Position numbers and translations under genes: made by a program
In this document: positions 1-7,563 of the stretch, piece by piece
Layout: every line of letters begins with the position of its first letter
How positions within the stretch are numbered: position 1 is the first letter of the stretch
The notes under the pieces: generated by a model
Database searches by the model: none
What the model was told of the DNA's origin: nothing
The model's input: only the letters and a program-made list of their open reading frames with translations
Assembly (NCBI GenBank): GCA_021732845.1
Contig: JAKFUF010000005.1
Location: 1 to 64,000, forward strand
DNA from: Planctomycetaceae bacterium
GTDB taxonomy: Bacteria; Planctomycetota; Planctomycetia; Planctomycetales; Planctomycetaceae
Direction: 5' to 3'
Length of the DNA stretch: 64,000 nt

Positions 1-62
1 CCCCTGGCGCGGATGGGTGGCTTGCGCCACCTTCCTCATCCGCTGTCGGGCTCAACCGTGCG
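1..62. repeat. REP-like palindromic repeat, cut by the window edge
   Basis: A hairpin is visible: GCGGATG-GGTGG, a short loop, CCACC, then CATCCGC. The segment matches the reverse complement of the tandem 86-bp units near 33.1-33.3 kb, including the flanking CCCCTG and GCGAGCG stretches. It is therefore another copy of that dispersed family, in the opposite orientation, just downstream of the first DUF1501 gene. Confidence 0.6.
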
Positions 63-79
63 AGCGAATCAACCTGAGC

Positions 80-1351
80 TTAAAGGTTTTGAATGGACTC
101 CCGGTCTTCCAGCAGGTACATCGGGCGGCCGTTGTGATCGGGAAGGGTGATTGCGGGGTCGATGCCCAGGTGCCGGTACAGGGTGGCGAATATGTTGGCC
201 GGGGTGTCAGGCCGCCCTTTGGAGCGGGCAGCGTGGGCGTCGGTTTCGCCGAGAACTTGGCCGACCTTAAACCCTCCGCCAGCGAGCACGGCCGCGCCGG
301 CATCGGGCCAGTGGTCGCGTCCGGCGATTCGCGAGACCCGCGGAGCCCGGCCGAATTCGCCCCAGAGCACGACAGCCACGTCCCGCTGCAGCCCGCGTTC
401 GTAGAGGTCGCTGATCAGGGCATGGAAGCCACGGTCGAGCTGGGGCAACTGGTCGCGCATGTCGCGGAAATTGTGTTCGTGCGTGTCCCAGTCGCCCAGT
501 TTCAGTGTGACAACATTGACTCCTGCCTCGACCAGCCGCCGCGCCATGAGGAGGCTTTCGCAGTACTTCCCGTAGCGGGCATGCGTCTCGGGTGGTTCTT
601 CATTGACATTGAATGCCCGGCGGGCCACCGGCGACAACACCATCTCCAGGGCCTGCCGTGTGAATCCGTCCATGCCGGCCATGTTTCCGGCCAGGTCCGC
701 CGCCCGCGAAAACCGGTCCAGTTCGCGGTGCAGCGTCTGGCGGTCGCGCAGGCGGTCGATAGAGATTCCCTTGGCCAGGCTGAGGTTGTCCAGTCCCTCG
801 GCGCGGGGAACAAACGGACGGTGGGCCATGCCGGCATAGGTCGGATTTTCCAAGCCGCGCGGATCGTACATGAGGCTCGCGTAGGGCGGCACGCCGTCAT
901 GGCGGGGATGCAGCCGGGAGACAATCGACCCGATTGGCGGACGTTTTCCACGGTCGGGACAGCCGGTCAGGATGTAGTGCGGTGTATGGTCGCCCAGATC
1001 ATTGGATTTGATGCCACGGACAATTGTGAGTTTGTCCATGATTTGGGCATGCAGCGGCAGGTATTCGCAAATTTGAATGCCCGGGACATTCGTTTCGATC
1101 GGCTGAAACTCACCGCGGACCTCAAGCGGAGCGTCGGGCTTCATGTCATAGCTGTCGATGTGCGATGGGCCGCCGCGCAGCCAGATCATGATCACGGATT
1201 TGGGACGGCTGTTGGCGGTTCCAGCCTTGGCCCGCAGGCGAAGCAAGTCGGGCAGCGTCAACCCGCCGAGGGCCAGGCCGCCGACCCGCAGGACTTCTCG
1301 CCGCGTCACGCCATCGCAATTCGTCGGTGCCTGTCCCAGCACGCTGATCAT
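80..1351 (-). CDS. DUF1501 domain-containing secreted protein
   Basis: 423 residues. The N-terminus (TRREVLRVGGLALGGLTLP) is a twin-arginine-like signal. Family hallmarks follow: a GGPSHIDSYDMKPD segment near residue 60, GDWDTHEHNF near 290 and GEFGRAP / GRDHWP near 335-350, placing it in the sulfatase-fold DUF1501 family that is expanded in planctomycetes. These proteins are exported and often paired with cytochrome c/DUF1549-type proteins; no such partner adjoins this one. The start is supported by GGGAG six bases upstream. The substrate is unknown. It lies downstream of the sugar-nucleotide epimerases on the same strand, across a gap of about 140 bp. Confidence 0.9.
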   Translation of the reverse strand: MISVLGQAPTNCDGVTRREVLRVGGLALGGLTLPDLLRLRAKAGTANSRPKSVIMIWLRGGPSHIDSYDMKPDAPLEVRGEFQPIETNVPGIQICEYLPLHAQIMDKLTIVRGIKSNDLGDHTPHYILTGCPDRGKRPPIGSIVSRLHPRHDGVPPYASLMYDPRGLENPTYAGMAHRPFVPRAEGLDNLSLAKGISIDRLRDRQTLHRELDRFSRAADLAGNMAGMDGFTRQALEMVLSPVARRAFNVNEEPPETHARYGKYCESLLMARRLVEAGVNVVTLKLGDWDTHEHNFRDMRDQLPQLDRGFHALISDLYERGLQRDVAVVLWGEFGRAPRVSRIAGRDHWPDAGAAVLAGGGFKVGQVLGETDAHAARSKGRPDTPANIFATLYRHLGIDPAITLPDHNGRPMYLLEDRESIQNL

Positions 1352-1487
1352 GGCATTCTCCCGAAGCGCGAGAGGAAATCGGCTCCCTTCACGGCAACTG
1401 TATCCAAGCCGGCGGCTTCAATCAACATCCGTTGATCTGAACATTGGGGGCGATGCGTCGATTCCACGGATGGGGATCAGCGCAGCT

Positions 1488-2549
1488 TCACAGCACTTGC
1501 TCTAACTGAGGTCGATGCTCCACAAGCCATCTGTGGATGTCGTCCAAAATGGTGTCCACGGTGTGAACCGGCCGCCAATCGTAGGCAGCTTGGACGCGGG
1601 AACAATCGCTGAGGTAAATGCGAATGTCGGTCGCGGCTGTTTCTGGAACGGCGGCAATCGGCACCGTTTGACCAGTCCGGTGCCGACAGTGTTCGGTCAA
1701 CTCTTTCAAGGACAGAGAACAATCCAGGCCGCCGCCGACATTGAAAATCTGTCCGTCCCACCCCGTCTGGCTCCGCATCTGCTTGACGATCAAGCCAGCA
1801 AGGTCGGCGACGTGCAGCATGTCGCGCACCTGCTTGCCGGTGCCGCCATAGCCCAGGTAGCGCAGGCCCTGCTGAAACAGATGCCGCGACATCCAGTAGG
1901 TCACCACCCCCTGGTCCACCTTGCCCATCTGCCACGGCCCAGTCAGGATGCCGCAGCGGTTGATCACCGCCCGCATGCCGTGGCTATGGACGTATTCCTG
2001 GATGAGCAGTTCGGCGGACAACTTCGTCGCGCCATACAGGGAACGAGGCCCGTACAGTGGGAAGTCCTCATTGATCCCCGTGGCTGAACTGCCGGGCAAA
2101 CGCTGCTGCCCAGCAAGCGTGAAACGCGTCTCGGCTTCGACGAAATCAAGCTCGTTGATCGCCGCGATGGGGTAGACGCGGCTCGAACTCAGGAACAGGA
2201 ACGCCGCGTGTTGCTTGCGTGCGGCTTCCAGGCAATGGATCGTGCCGATGAGATTGGGATTGAGAACCTGCATCGGCGACTCGCCGATGCCCGCATGGAC
2301 CGAGGGCTCGGCGGCACAGTCAATGAGGAGGTCAAAGGCAGGCAGCCGTTCAAAATCTTCGGGACAGCGGACGTCCAGATGACAAAAACCGACGCCGTGC
2401 TGCCGGAGTCTTGGCAATGCCAGTTCCGATCCGCGCCGCTTGAGACTGTCGGCGCAGGTGATCGTCAGGCCGATTCGAAGTTCCTGCAGGAAGATCGCCA
2501 GGTTTGAGCCGACAAAGCCCGCTCCGCCCGTGATGACCAGCCGCTGCAT
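1488..2549 (-). CDS. NAD-dependent epimerase/dehydratase, CDP-paratose 2-epimerase-like
   Basis: 353 residues of extended SDR. The Rossmann motif TGGAGFVGSNL is at residues 7-17, the SSSRVY strand at 121-126 and the catalytic YGATK pair at Tyr172/Lys176. The stretch NRCGILTGPWQMGKVDQG resembles the CDP-paratose/tyvelose epimerase group. It should act on an NDP-sugar in the cytoplasm. The ATG chosen lies one base after the stop of the upstream epimerase, so the two are translationally coupled; an ATG nine bases earlier is also possible. With the upstream glycosyltransferase it forms a tight three-gene unit. The sugar itself cannot be read from sequence. Confidence 0.85.
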   Translation of the reverse strand: MQRLVITGGAGFVGSNLAIFLQELRIGLTITCADSLKRRGSELALPRLRQHGVGFCHLDVRCPEDFERLPAFDLLIDCAAEPSVHAGIGESPMQVLNPNLIGTIHCLEAARKQHAAFLFLSSSRVYPIAAINELDFVEAETRFTLAGQQRLPGSSATGINEDFPLYGPRSLYGATKLSAELLIQEYVHSHGMRAVINRCGILTGPWQMGKVDQGVVTYWMSRHLFQQGLRYLGYGGTGKQVRDMLHVADLAGLIVKQMRSQTGWDGQIFNVGGGLDCSLSLKELTEHCRHRTGQTVPIAAVPETAATDIRIYLSDCSRVQAAYDWRPVHTVDTILDDIHRWLVEHRPQLEQVL

Positions 2550-2550
2550 G

Positions 2551-3630
2551 TCATGCATCCTGCCTGAGGGATTGTCTGCGCCGGAAGCCGGCAATGATCT
2601 CGGTCAAAATCGACCGCATGTCGTGCGAATACGACCAGTCGGGAAAATGACCGCGGAACTTGCGGACATCACTGATCCACCAGATGTGGTCGCCCACGCG
2701 GTTAGCATCCACGTAGGTGTGATTCAACCGCCTGCCAGTCAGTTCCTCCGCCAGCGCGATTGCCTCCAGCATGGAACAGTTGCTGTGCCGTCCGCCGCCT
2801 GCATTATAGACCTCGCCGGGCCGCGGGTTCTGGCAGAAATGCCAGAACATGTTCACCAGGTCGAAGCAGTGCAGGTTGTCGCGCACCTGCTTTCCCTTGT
2901 AACCCAGCACCTGATATGGCCGGCCCTCAAGCACGCACTTCACCAGATAAGACAGGAAGCCGTGAAGCTGGGCGCCGGAATGTCCGGGGCCGGTCAGGCA
3001 ACCGCCGCGAAAACATGCGGTCTTCAGGCCAAAATACCGGGCATACTCTTGCACCAGCACGTCGGCCGCAAGCTTCGACGCGCCGAACAGAGAATGCTTC
3101 GACTGGTCGATGCTCAACTGCTCGTCGATTCCATGCGCGGCATACGGATGTTCGGGCAGCAGTTCCCAGCGGGTCTCGCGCTCTTCGAGCGGGAGCGTGT
3201 TGGGCGAATCGCCGTAGACCTTGTTCGTGGACACGAAAATGAACACGGCATTGGGGCAATGCTGCCGGCAATTCTCGAGCAGCACGAGCGTGCCGCGGGC
3301 GTTGATGTCAAAGTCGGTGAACGGATCGCGGGCAGCCCAGTCATGCGAGGGCTGAGCGGCGGCGTGAATGATCACGTCGATGTCGGTTCCATAGTCCTTG
3401 AACAGCCCCTCGATCTGCGTGGCATCCCGAATGTCGACGCTGTGATGGCGGTAGGCCGCAACTTCGCGGACCAGGCTGTCGCGGGCCCAGGCGGTTGAGC
3501 CCTCCGGGCCGAAGAAGTGCTGCCGCATGTCATTGTCGATGCCAACGACCTGAAACCCCTTCCTGCTGAAAAACCGGACCGCCTCCGCACCCACAAGCCC
3601 TGCCGATCCGGTGATGAGTGCCAGTGCCAC
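2551..3630 (-). CDS. NAD-dependent epimerase/dehydratase with Phe at the catalytic Tyr position
   Basis: 359 residues of extended SDR, with [11 protein letters not shown] at residues 7-17 and the nucleotide acid IDND near 31-34. The position that normally reads YxxxK is LFGASK here, so Phe182 replaces the catalytic Tyr while Lys186 is kept. Similar LFGASK sequences are, from memory, a recurring variant in this subfamily rather than a local mutation. The start codon is GTG. The glycosyltransferase stop lies 48 bp upstream and the next epimerase starts one base after its stop, so the three genes are probably co-transcribed. Likely role: sugar-nucleotide interconversion for the glycosyltransferase. 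Confidence 0.85.
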   Translation of the reverse strand: MALALITGSAGLVGAEAVRFFSRKGFQVVGIDNDMRQHFFGPEGSTAWARDSLVREVAAYRHHSVDIRDATQIEGLFKDYGTDIDVIIHAAAQPSHDWAARDPFTDFDINARGTLVLLENCRQHCPNAVFIFVSTNKVYGDSPNTLPLEERETRWELLPEHPYAAHGIDEQLSIDQSKHSLFGASKLAADVLVQEYARYFGLKTACFRGGCLTGPGHSGAQLHGFLSYLVKCVLEGRPYQVLGYKGKQVRDNLHCFDLVNMFWHFCQNPRPGEVYNAGGGRHSNCSMLEAIALAEELTGRRLNHTYVDANRVGDHIWWISDVRKFRGHFPDWSYSHDMRSILTEIIAGFRRRQSLRQDA

Positions 3631-3678
3631 GATGAATTCCGCCGAGTGGTCAATACAACAGATTTCGTCCCCATTGGT

Positions 3679-4815
3679 TCAAGAGGCAGGGGTGTTTTTG
3701 CCTTCATCCGCTCGTCCGTAGCTGCCCTGAATTCTCGTCCAATAATTTGCGTCGGGAATGCTCGAGACGGCCAGAAGCTTGATTCCCTCGATCAGCCCCT
3801 TGTCCCAGGCTGCATTCGCCGTGCCCTTGGGAATTCCAGGATGAGCGGGCAGCGACACGGCCATCTCCTGCAGCCAGCGGCCCAGCCAGGTGGCGTGTTC
3901 CATGGTGGTTCCCGATTGGACAAAGACATCTCGGGCGATGACGCCGACCATTTTCAGATCAAAGGCAACTCCCATTCTGCCGAACACTTCATGCAGGTCG
4001 CGCTGAATTGTTGACCAAGGCAACAGGCAGGTGATCACGGCAAGCTGGGGATGGGCCAGGTCGTGCAGTCTTCGCCGGCGGTAGTCGGACCAGATCCAGG
4101 AAAGCCGCAGCCGGACCCAGTCGGGAACCGACTTAAATCCGCCGCGAAGTTCACCGGGCGGAAAGTTCCAGCTCCACCAGCCTTTCAGGACCGATTCGAT
4201 ACTGTCGCGGCGCAGGTGCCACAGGCGGCACGCGGGAGAATACAGCGTTTGCCCCCCGGCAGCCTGAAGCCTTTGTGTCAAATCGACATCTTCGTAATTC
4301 GTTTTAAATTGATGATTCCAGCCTCCGACCTGTCGCAGGGCGGCAGTCCTGTGGCAGCTCGAACTGCCAAACAGAATTGGCGGATTGTTGATCTCCGCCG
4401 GCCCAAAATGCTGCTGCATGTGGATCGACCGCCACATGTCGGCGATGGAGGCCGTGGCGTACCTTTCCCGCAGACAGCCGCACAGGCCGACCAATTTCGG
4501 ATGCTTCAAGAACTGCAGTTCAACCTGCGCCAGAAAATCGGGTTCAGCGACCGCATCGGCATCAATGCCAACCAGTAGATCCCCCTGGGCATGTTGGAGT
4601 GCGACATTGCGGCCGGCGGCCAGGCCAACATGCTCGGGGCCGGTATGCAACACTTCGAAACCAAACTGCCGGGCCAGTTCGACGGTCCGGTCGGTCGAGC
4701 GGTCATTCACCAGCAGATATTGGTCGGCTGGGCGGCTCTGCGCCCGCAGGGCAGGGAGAACTTCCGGAAGGAATGCCTCGCCATTGTGGCAGGGAATGTA
4801 GGCTGTGATCTTCAT
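3679..4815 (-). CDS. Glycosyltransferase family 2
   Basis: 378 residues. A GT-A fold is shown by the N-terminal IPCHNGEAFLPEVL, NDRSTD at 38-43 and the metal/nucleotide-binding GIDADA (Asp85-Asp87). A GNT-type SSSCHRTAALRQVGGWN and a YEDVDLTQRL segment near 185 (acceptor/base region) follow, then an alpha-helical C-terminal part with no clear membrane span. It would transfer a sugar from an activated donor on the cytoplasmic side. Start: the first ATG giving the canonical MKITAYIPCHN opening; the upstream in-frame start adds eight unconserved residues. Forms an operon with the two downstream epimerases. Confidence 0.88.
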   Translation of the reverse strand: MKITAYIPCHNGEAFLPEVLPALRAQSRPADQYLLVNDRSTDRTVELARQFGFEVLHTGPEHVGLAAGRNVALQHAQGDLLVGIDADAVAEPDFLAQVELQFLKHPKLVGLCGCLRERYATASIADMWRSIHMQQHFGPAEINNPPILFGSSSCHRTAALRQVGGWNHQFKTNYEDVDLTQRLQAAGGQTLYSPACRLWHLRRDSIESVLKGWWSWNFPPGELRGGFKSVPDWVRLRLSWIWSDYRRRRLHDLAHPQLAVITCLLPWSTIQRDLHEVFGRMGVAFDLKMVGVIARDVFVQSGTTMEHATWLGRWLQEMAVSLPAHPGIPKGTANAAWDKGLIEGIKLLAVSSIPDANYWTRIQGSYGRADEGKNTPAS

Positions 4816-4999
4816 GAACGAATCAAGCCATGTCTTCAAATGCGTTCAGACGGTTCCCGCAGGCAACAACCGCGCAAGGTTATGTATCACGAAAATACTG
4901 GAACGCAAGGCGACACCGGGGCCTGGCGTGGAGAACGAAGGTGCCTGCGTCGGATATTCGAAATCGCCGGCACATCAGGCACGGCCGAGCGAAGCGAAG

Positions 5000-5836
5000 T
5001 CAATCAATTTGCCGGAGGGCATTGAGCCACTCACCCGTCGAATACAGACGCTTTCCCGATTTGCGGAACGCACGCACTTCGGCGGGAGTGGGAAAGGTGC
5101 TGTAGTCGCCGGGTGTTTCGGTCGCGGTCCGGGAGGCTGGGCCGGTGGCGGACAGGTCGCCGGCGAGCCAGTTTGCCAGAATTTCGGCACCATCTTTGGC
5201 TTGCTGCAGATAGAAGCCCATCACGGAGGTGCCTGCCGGCACCGCTCGCACTTCCTGATGCAGGATCTGTCCGGTGTCGAACCCGTCGTCGATGTGGTGC
5301 AGGGTCAGGCCGGTCGTGGCCAGATTTCGTTCCAGTGCCCGGAAGATGGGGTCGGGACCGCGGAGGGCGGGGAGCAGGCTGGGGTGCAGGTTGACACAGC
5401 CTTTGGCGGCAATCGCGCGGACATCCGCGCCGATCCATTGGTTGAAATAGTATGACGCAATGTAGTCGGGTTGCAGATCCTTGAGCCACGCGAGGGTTTC
5501 GGGGCTGTTGACGTCTTTGATCGGGCGCACGCGCTTGCGAAAGTCAGCCACGCCGCGTGGCCGGCCGGTCGCGCGGAGCATCGACCAGGAGACATCGCCC
5601 ACCAGAATGTTGAACGATGTGTAGGGCCAGCCGGTGCGCTGGGCGAATGTTCGCGCGGTGGCCAGCGGCCCTTTCCCCTTGTAGACGCGGGCGGTCAGTC
5701 CGACGCCCACGAGATCGAGACCGGGATGCCGGCCGACGATGTTCATGATCGCCGCGCCATAAAGGCTGGGCGATGTCAGCAGCACAACCCGCGGCGGCCC
5801 AGGCGTTGGCCGTGAATTCAAGTCGTCGGCGGGCAT
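5000..5836 (-). CDS. Formyltransferase family protein (Fmt/PurN-like fold)
   Basis: 278 residues. The formyltransferase catalytic triad is visible as Asn132 (YYFNQW), His151 (NLHPSLLP) and Asp187 (DGFDTG), so it should transfer a formyl group from 10-formyltetrahydrofolate to an amine. It lacks the C-terminal tRNA-binding domain of methionyl-tRNA formyltransferase and is longer than PurN, and so resembles the sugar-amine or peptide-amine formyltransferases. It lies between the glycosyltransferase and the acyltransferase on the same strand, with gaps of roughly 180 and 290 bp. An amino sugar or a lipid amine is a reasonable but unproven acceptor. Confidence 0.85.
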   Translation of the reverse strand: MPADDLNSRPTPGPPRVVLLTSPSLYGAAIMNIVGRHPGLDLVGVGLTARVYKGKGPLATARTFAQRTGWPYTSFNILVGDVSWSMLRATGRPRGVADFRKRVRPIKDVNSPETLAWLKDLQPDYIASYYFNQWIGADVRAIAAKGCVNLHPSLLPALRGPDPIFRALERNLATTGLTLHHIDDGFDTGQILHQEVRAVPAGTSVMGFYLQQAKDGAEILANWLAGDLSATGPASRTATETPGDYSTFPTPAEVRAFRKSGKRLYSTGEWLNALRQID

Positions 5837-5908
5837 GGTCTGTGATGGCCTATATGTTCAGCGTTCAGATTTCACCGTCTGAACTTGAGATGACGTTGAC
5901 TGACCATT

Positions 5909-6055
5909 CTTCGTTCCCTTCGTTCCCTTCTGTTCCAAAACCGCGCAGGCTCCACGCTCACGAACATCAGCAAGGGGTAGGCTTCGGCGATGTCCGAGGG
6001 CGAAACGCGTTCAGAGCCAAAAGAGTTCTGAACAGAAGGAACAAAGGAAACGAAG
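5909..6055. repeat. Inverted-repeat intergenic element (CTTCGTTCCC family)
   Basis: A 27-base arm (CTTCGTTCCC, repeated, ending TCTGTTC) is matched about 95 bp away by its near-complement (GAACAGAAGG, AACAAAGG, AAACGAAG). A short relative of the arm occurs near 12770-12790. The interior shows no convincing gene. It fills the gap between the formyltransferase and the acyltransferase genes. Confidence 0.55.
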
Positions 6056-6128
6056 TGACAGGCTGGGACACTGGCGATACTTCGCATTCGCTGCACGGTC
6101 TTCAAACGGTTTCCATCAGCTTTGAAAT

Positions 6129-7334
6129 TCACTGTGCCTTTCCGGTCACGGGCTTCTCCGCCGCGGCTTTCTCGGGCTCTGCCTCGTCGTCGTCATCCGG
6201 GACATCCGCGCGGTGCGGGTGCGGGGGGAAGAACGAGTCGAAGGCGTGGCGGAGGACGAATTTCGTCAGCATATCCACCCCCTTCACAAAGAAGTACATC
6301 GGCCGCTGATAGCAGCCCAGTTTGCGCTGCTTGAAGGTGTCGGCACTTTGCCCGACGTAGATGTCCGCCACGTCCTGCCGGAAGGCATAGTCGAGAGCGT
6401 GAAAGAAGAGATTGAAGTAGAGGTCGACATCGTTGTTGCGCGTGTAGTCGACCCCCACGAACATCTGGTGAAATTCCGTCTGGTTGTACAGCGACGCGGC
6501 AAACGCCACGATCTGGTCACCATCGTAGATGAAGGTGAAGGCCGACTCGTCGGGCATCTGCCGGGCCAGTTCCCGGAAGAATTCGGGCGGGAGCTTTTCG
6601 AGCTTCACCTCGGCCTTGTTGAGCACATTCTCATAGAGCTTGTGGACCTCGTCGGTGTAAAGTTCGGCCACGCCGTCGCCGCCGGTCTTCTGCACGACGC
6701 GCAGGCCCGTCTTGGCCATTTTCTTTTGGGAGCGCTTAATCGGGTACCGCTTGCGCGATGGCAGTTGCTTTAAGAAATCGTCGAAATCCCGGCACTTGAG
6801 GGACGTGTGATTCATCGGCAGGCTGTCGGCCCGACGGTGTCCAAGTTCCGGCAGAACTCCCAGCCGCTCGCATTCTTCGGCCTCGAATTCCTTCATCACA
6901 ATGCATTTCGCCCCCTCGCGGCGGGCGATCTTGAGCATCACCTCATCGAGCTGCTTCAGGATGGCGGCGCAGTCCACGCCTGGGGCAAACCGCAGGCTGC
7001 TCTGGCCTGCCGACACCGGCAGGCCGCAGAACAGCACCTTAAAATACATCGCCCACGGCGCGACGCGCTTGACCCAGCCGGCCACGACCGCCGCCGTGCC
7101 GTCAGCCAGCAGGGCACCGTCGACTTTGTAGAGGCACAGGCAGGCTGAAGCGGCAGGCTGGTTCTGCTCGTCATAGAACAGCACATGCCAGAATCGTCCG
7201 CTCCCCTTGAACGCCTTTTCGACCGCCAGCACAAACCGCGAATCCATGAACGGATCGCTCGGCATGCGGAGCGCGTTCCACTCCACCGGATTGACGTCAA
7301 GAATCGAATCAAACAGAACGTGACGATAAGCCAT
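6129..7334 (-). CDS. GNAT/FemAB-like acyltransferase
   Basis: 401 residues from the ATG (MAYRHVLFD). The protein has two GNAT-like halves: an N-terminal DSRFVLAVEKA region and a C-terminal FTFIYDGDQIVAFAASLYN / DLYFNLFFHALDYAFRQDVADIYVGQSADTFK region typical of peptidoglycan-recognition (DUF482-like)/FemAB acyltransferases. The last 25 residues are acidic and low complexity. Such enzymes acylate an amine with an activated acyl group. Its place directly after a reductase-aminotransferase that could generate an amine suggests N-acylation of that amine, which is inference. The longer in-frame start upstream would add 76 residues of intergenic-looking sequence. Confidence 0.75.
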   Translation of the reverse strand: MAYRHVLFDSILDVNPVEWNALRMPSDPFMDSRFVLAVEKAFKGSGRFWHVLFYDEQNQPAASACLCLYKVDGALLADGTAAVVAGWVKRVAPWAMYFKVLFCGLPVSAGQSSLRFAPGVDCAAILKQLDEVMLKIARREGAKCIVMKEFEAEECERLGVLPELGHRRADSLPMNHTSLKCRDFDDFLKQLPSRKRYPIKRSQKKMAKTGLRVVQKTGGDGVAELYTDEVHKLYENVLNKAEVKLEKLPPEFFRELARQMPDESAFTFIYDGDQIVAFAASLYNQTEFHQMFVGVDYTRNNDVDLYFNLFFHALDYAFRQDVADIYVGQSADTFKQRKLGCYQRPMYFFVKGVDMLTKFVLRHAFDSFFPPHPHRADVPDDDDEAEPEKAAAEKPVTGKAQ

Positions 7335-7451
7335 GACGCACTTCAATGAACTCGTGGTGGGGGGATTCGCCCGAGGCTCACTCCAAGATGCAGCAGCGGA
7401 GTCCCTGAGCCACGCCAGGCTTCGACCCTTTGACGCAAATACTTGACTGAT

Positions 7452-7470
7452 GTCGACAGAGACTGTCGAC
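7452..7470. other. Perfect palindrome between fusion enzyme and acyltransferase
   Basis: GTCGACAG, three bases, CTGTCGAC: an 8-bp perfect stem in the 229-bp gap after the reductase-aminotransferase stop codon. A short direct repeat of CAGATCT follows about 15 bases away. No T-tract adjoins it on the transcribed strand, so it is not a canonical Rho-independent terminator. It may be a processing or protein-binding site. Confidence 0.4.
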
Positions 7471-7563
7471 TCAATGATTTCAGATCTCAGATCTGACGTG
7501 GCCGACAAAAGTCCATTCGCTGGTTGCAGCGACCCACGATGCTGGCCCATCGAAACGACCAAA

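Noticed and set aside
17-1435. Long plus-strand frame opposite the first DUF1501 gene
   Set aside because: The minus-strand frame carries clear DUF1501 motifs and a ribosome site; the plus frame has no recognisable domain.
7335-7562. 76-residue N-terminal extension of the acyltransferase
   Set aside because: The sequence includes a palindrome and short direct repeats and does not look coding; the family-like opening begins at MAYRHVLFD.
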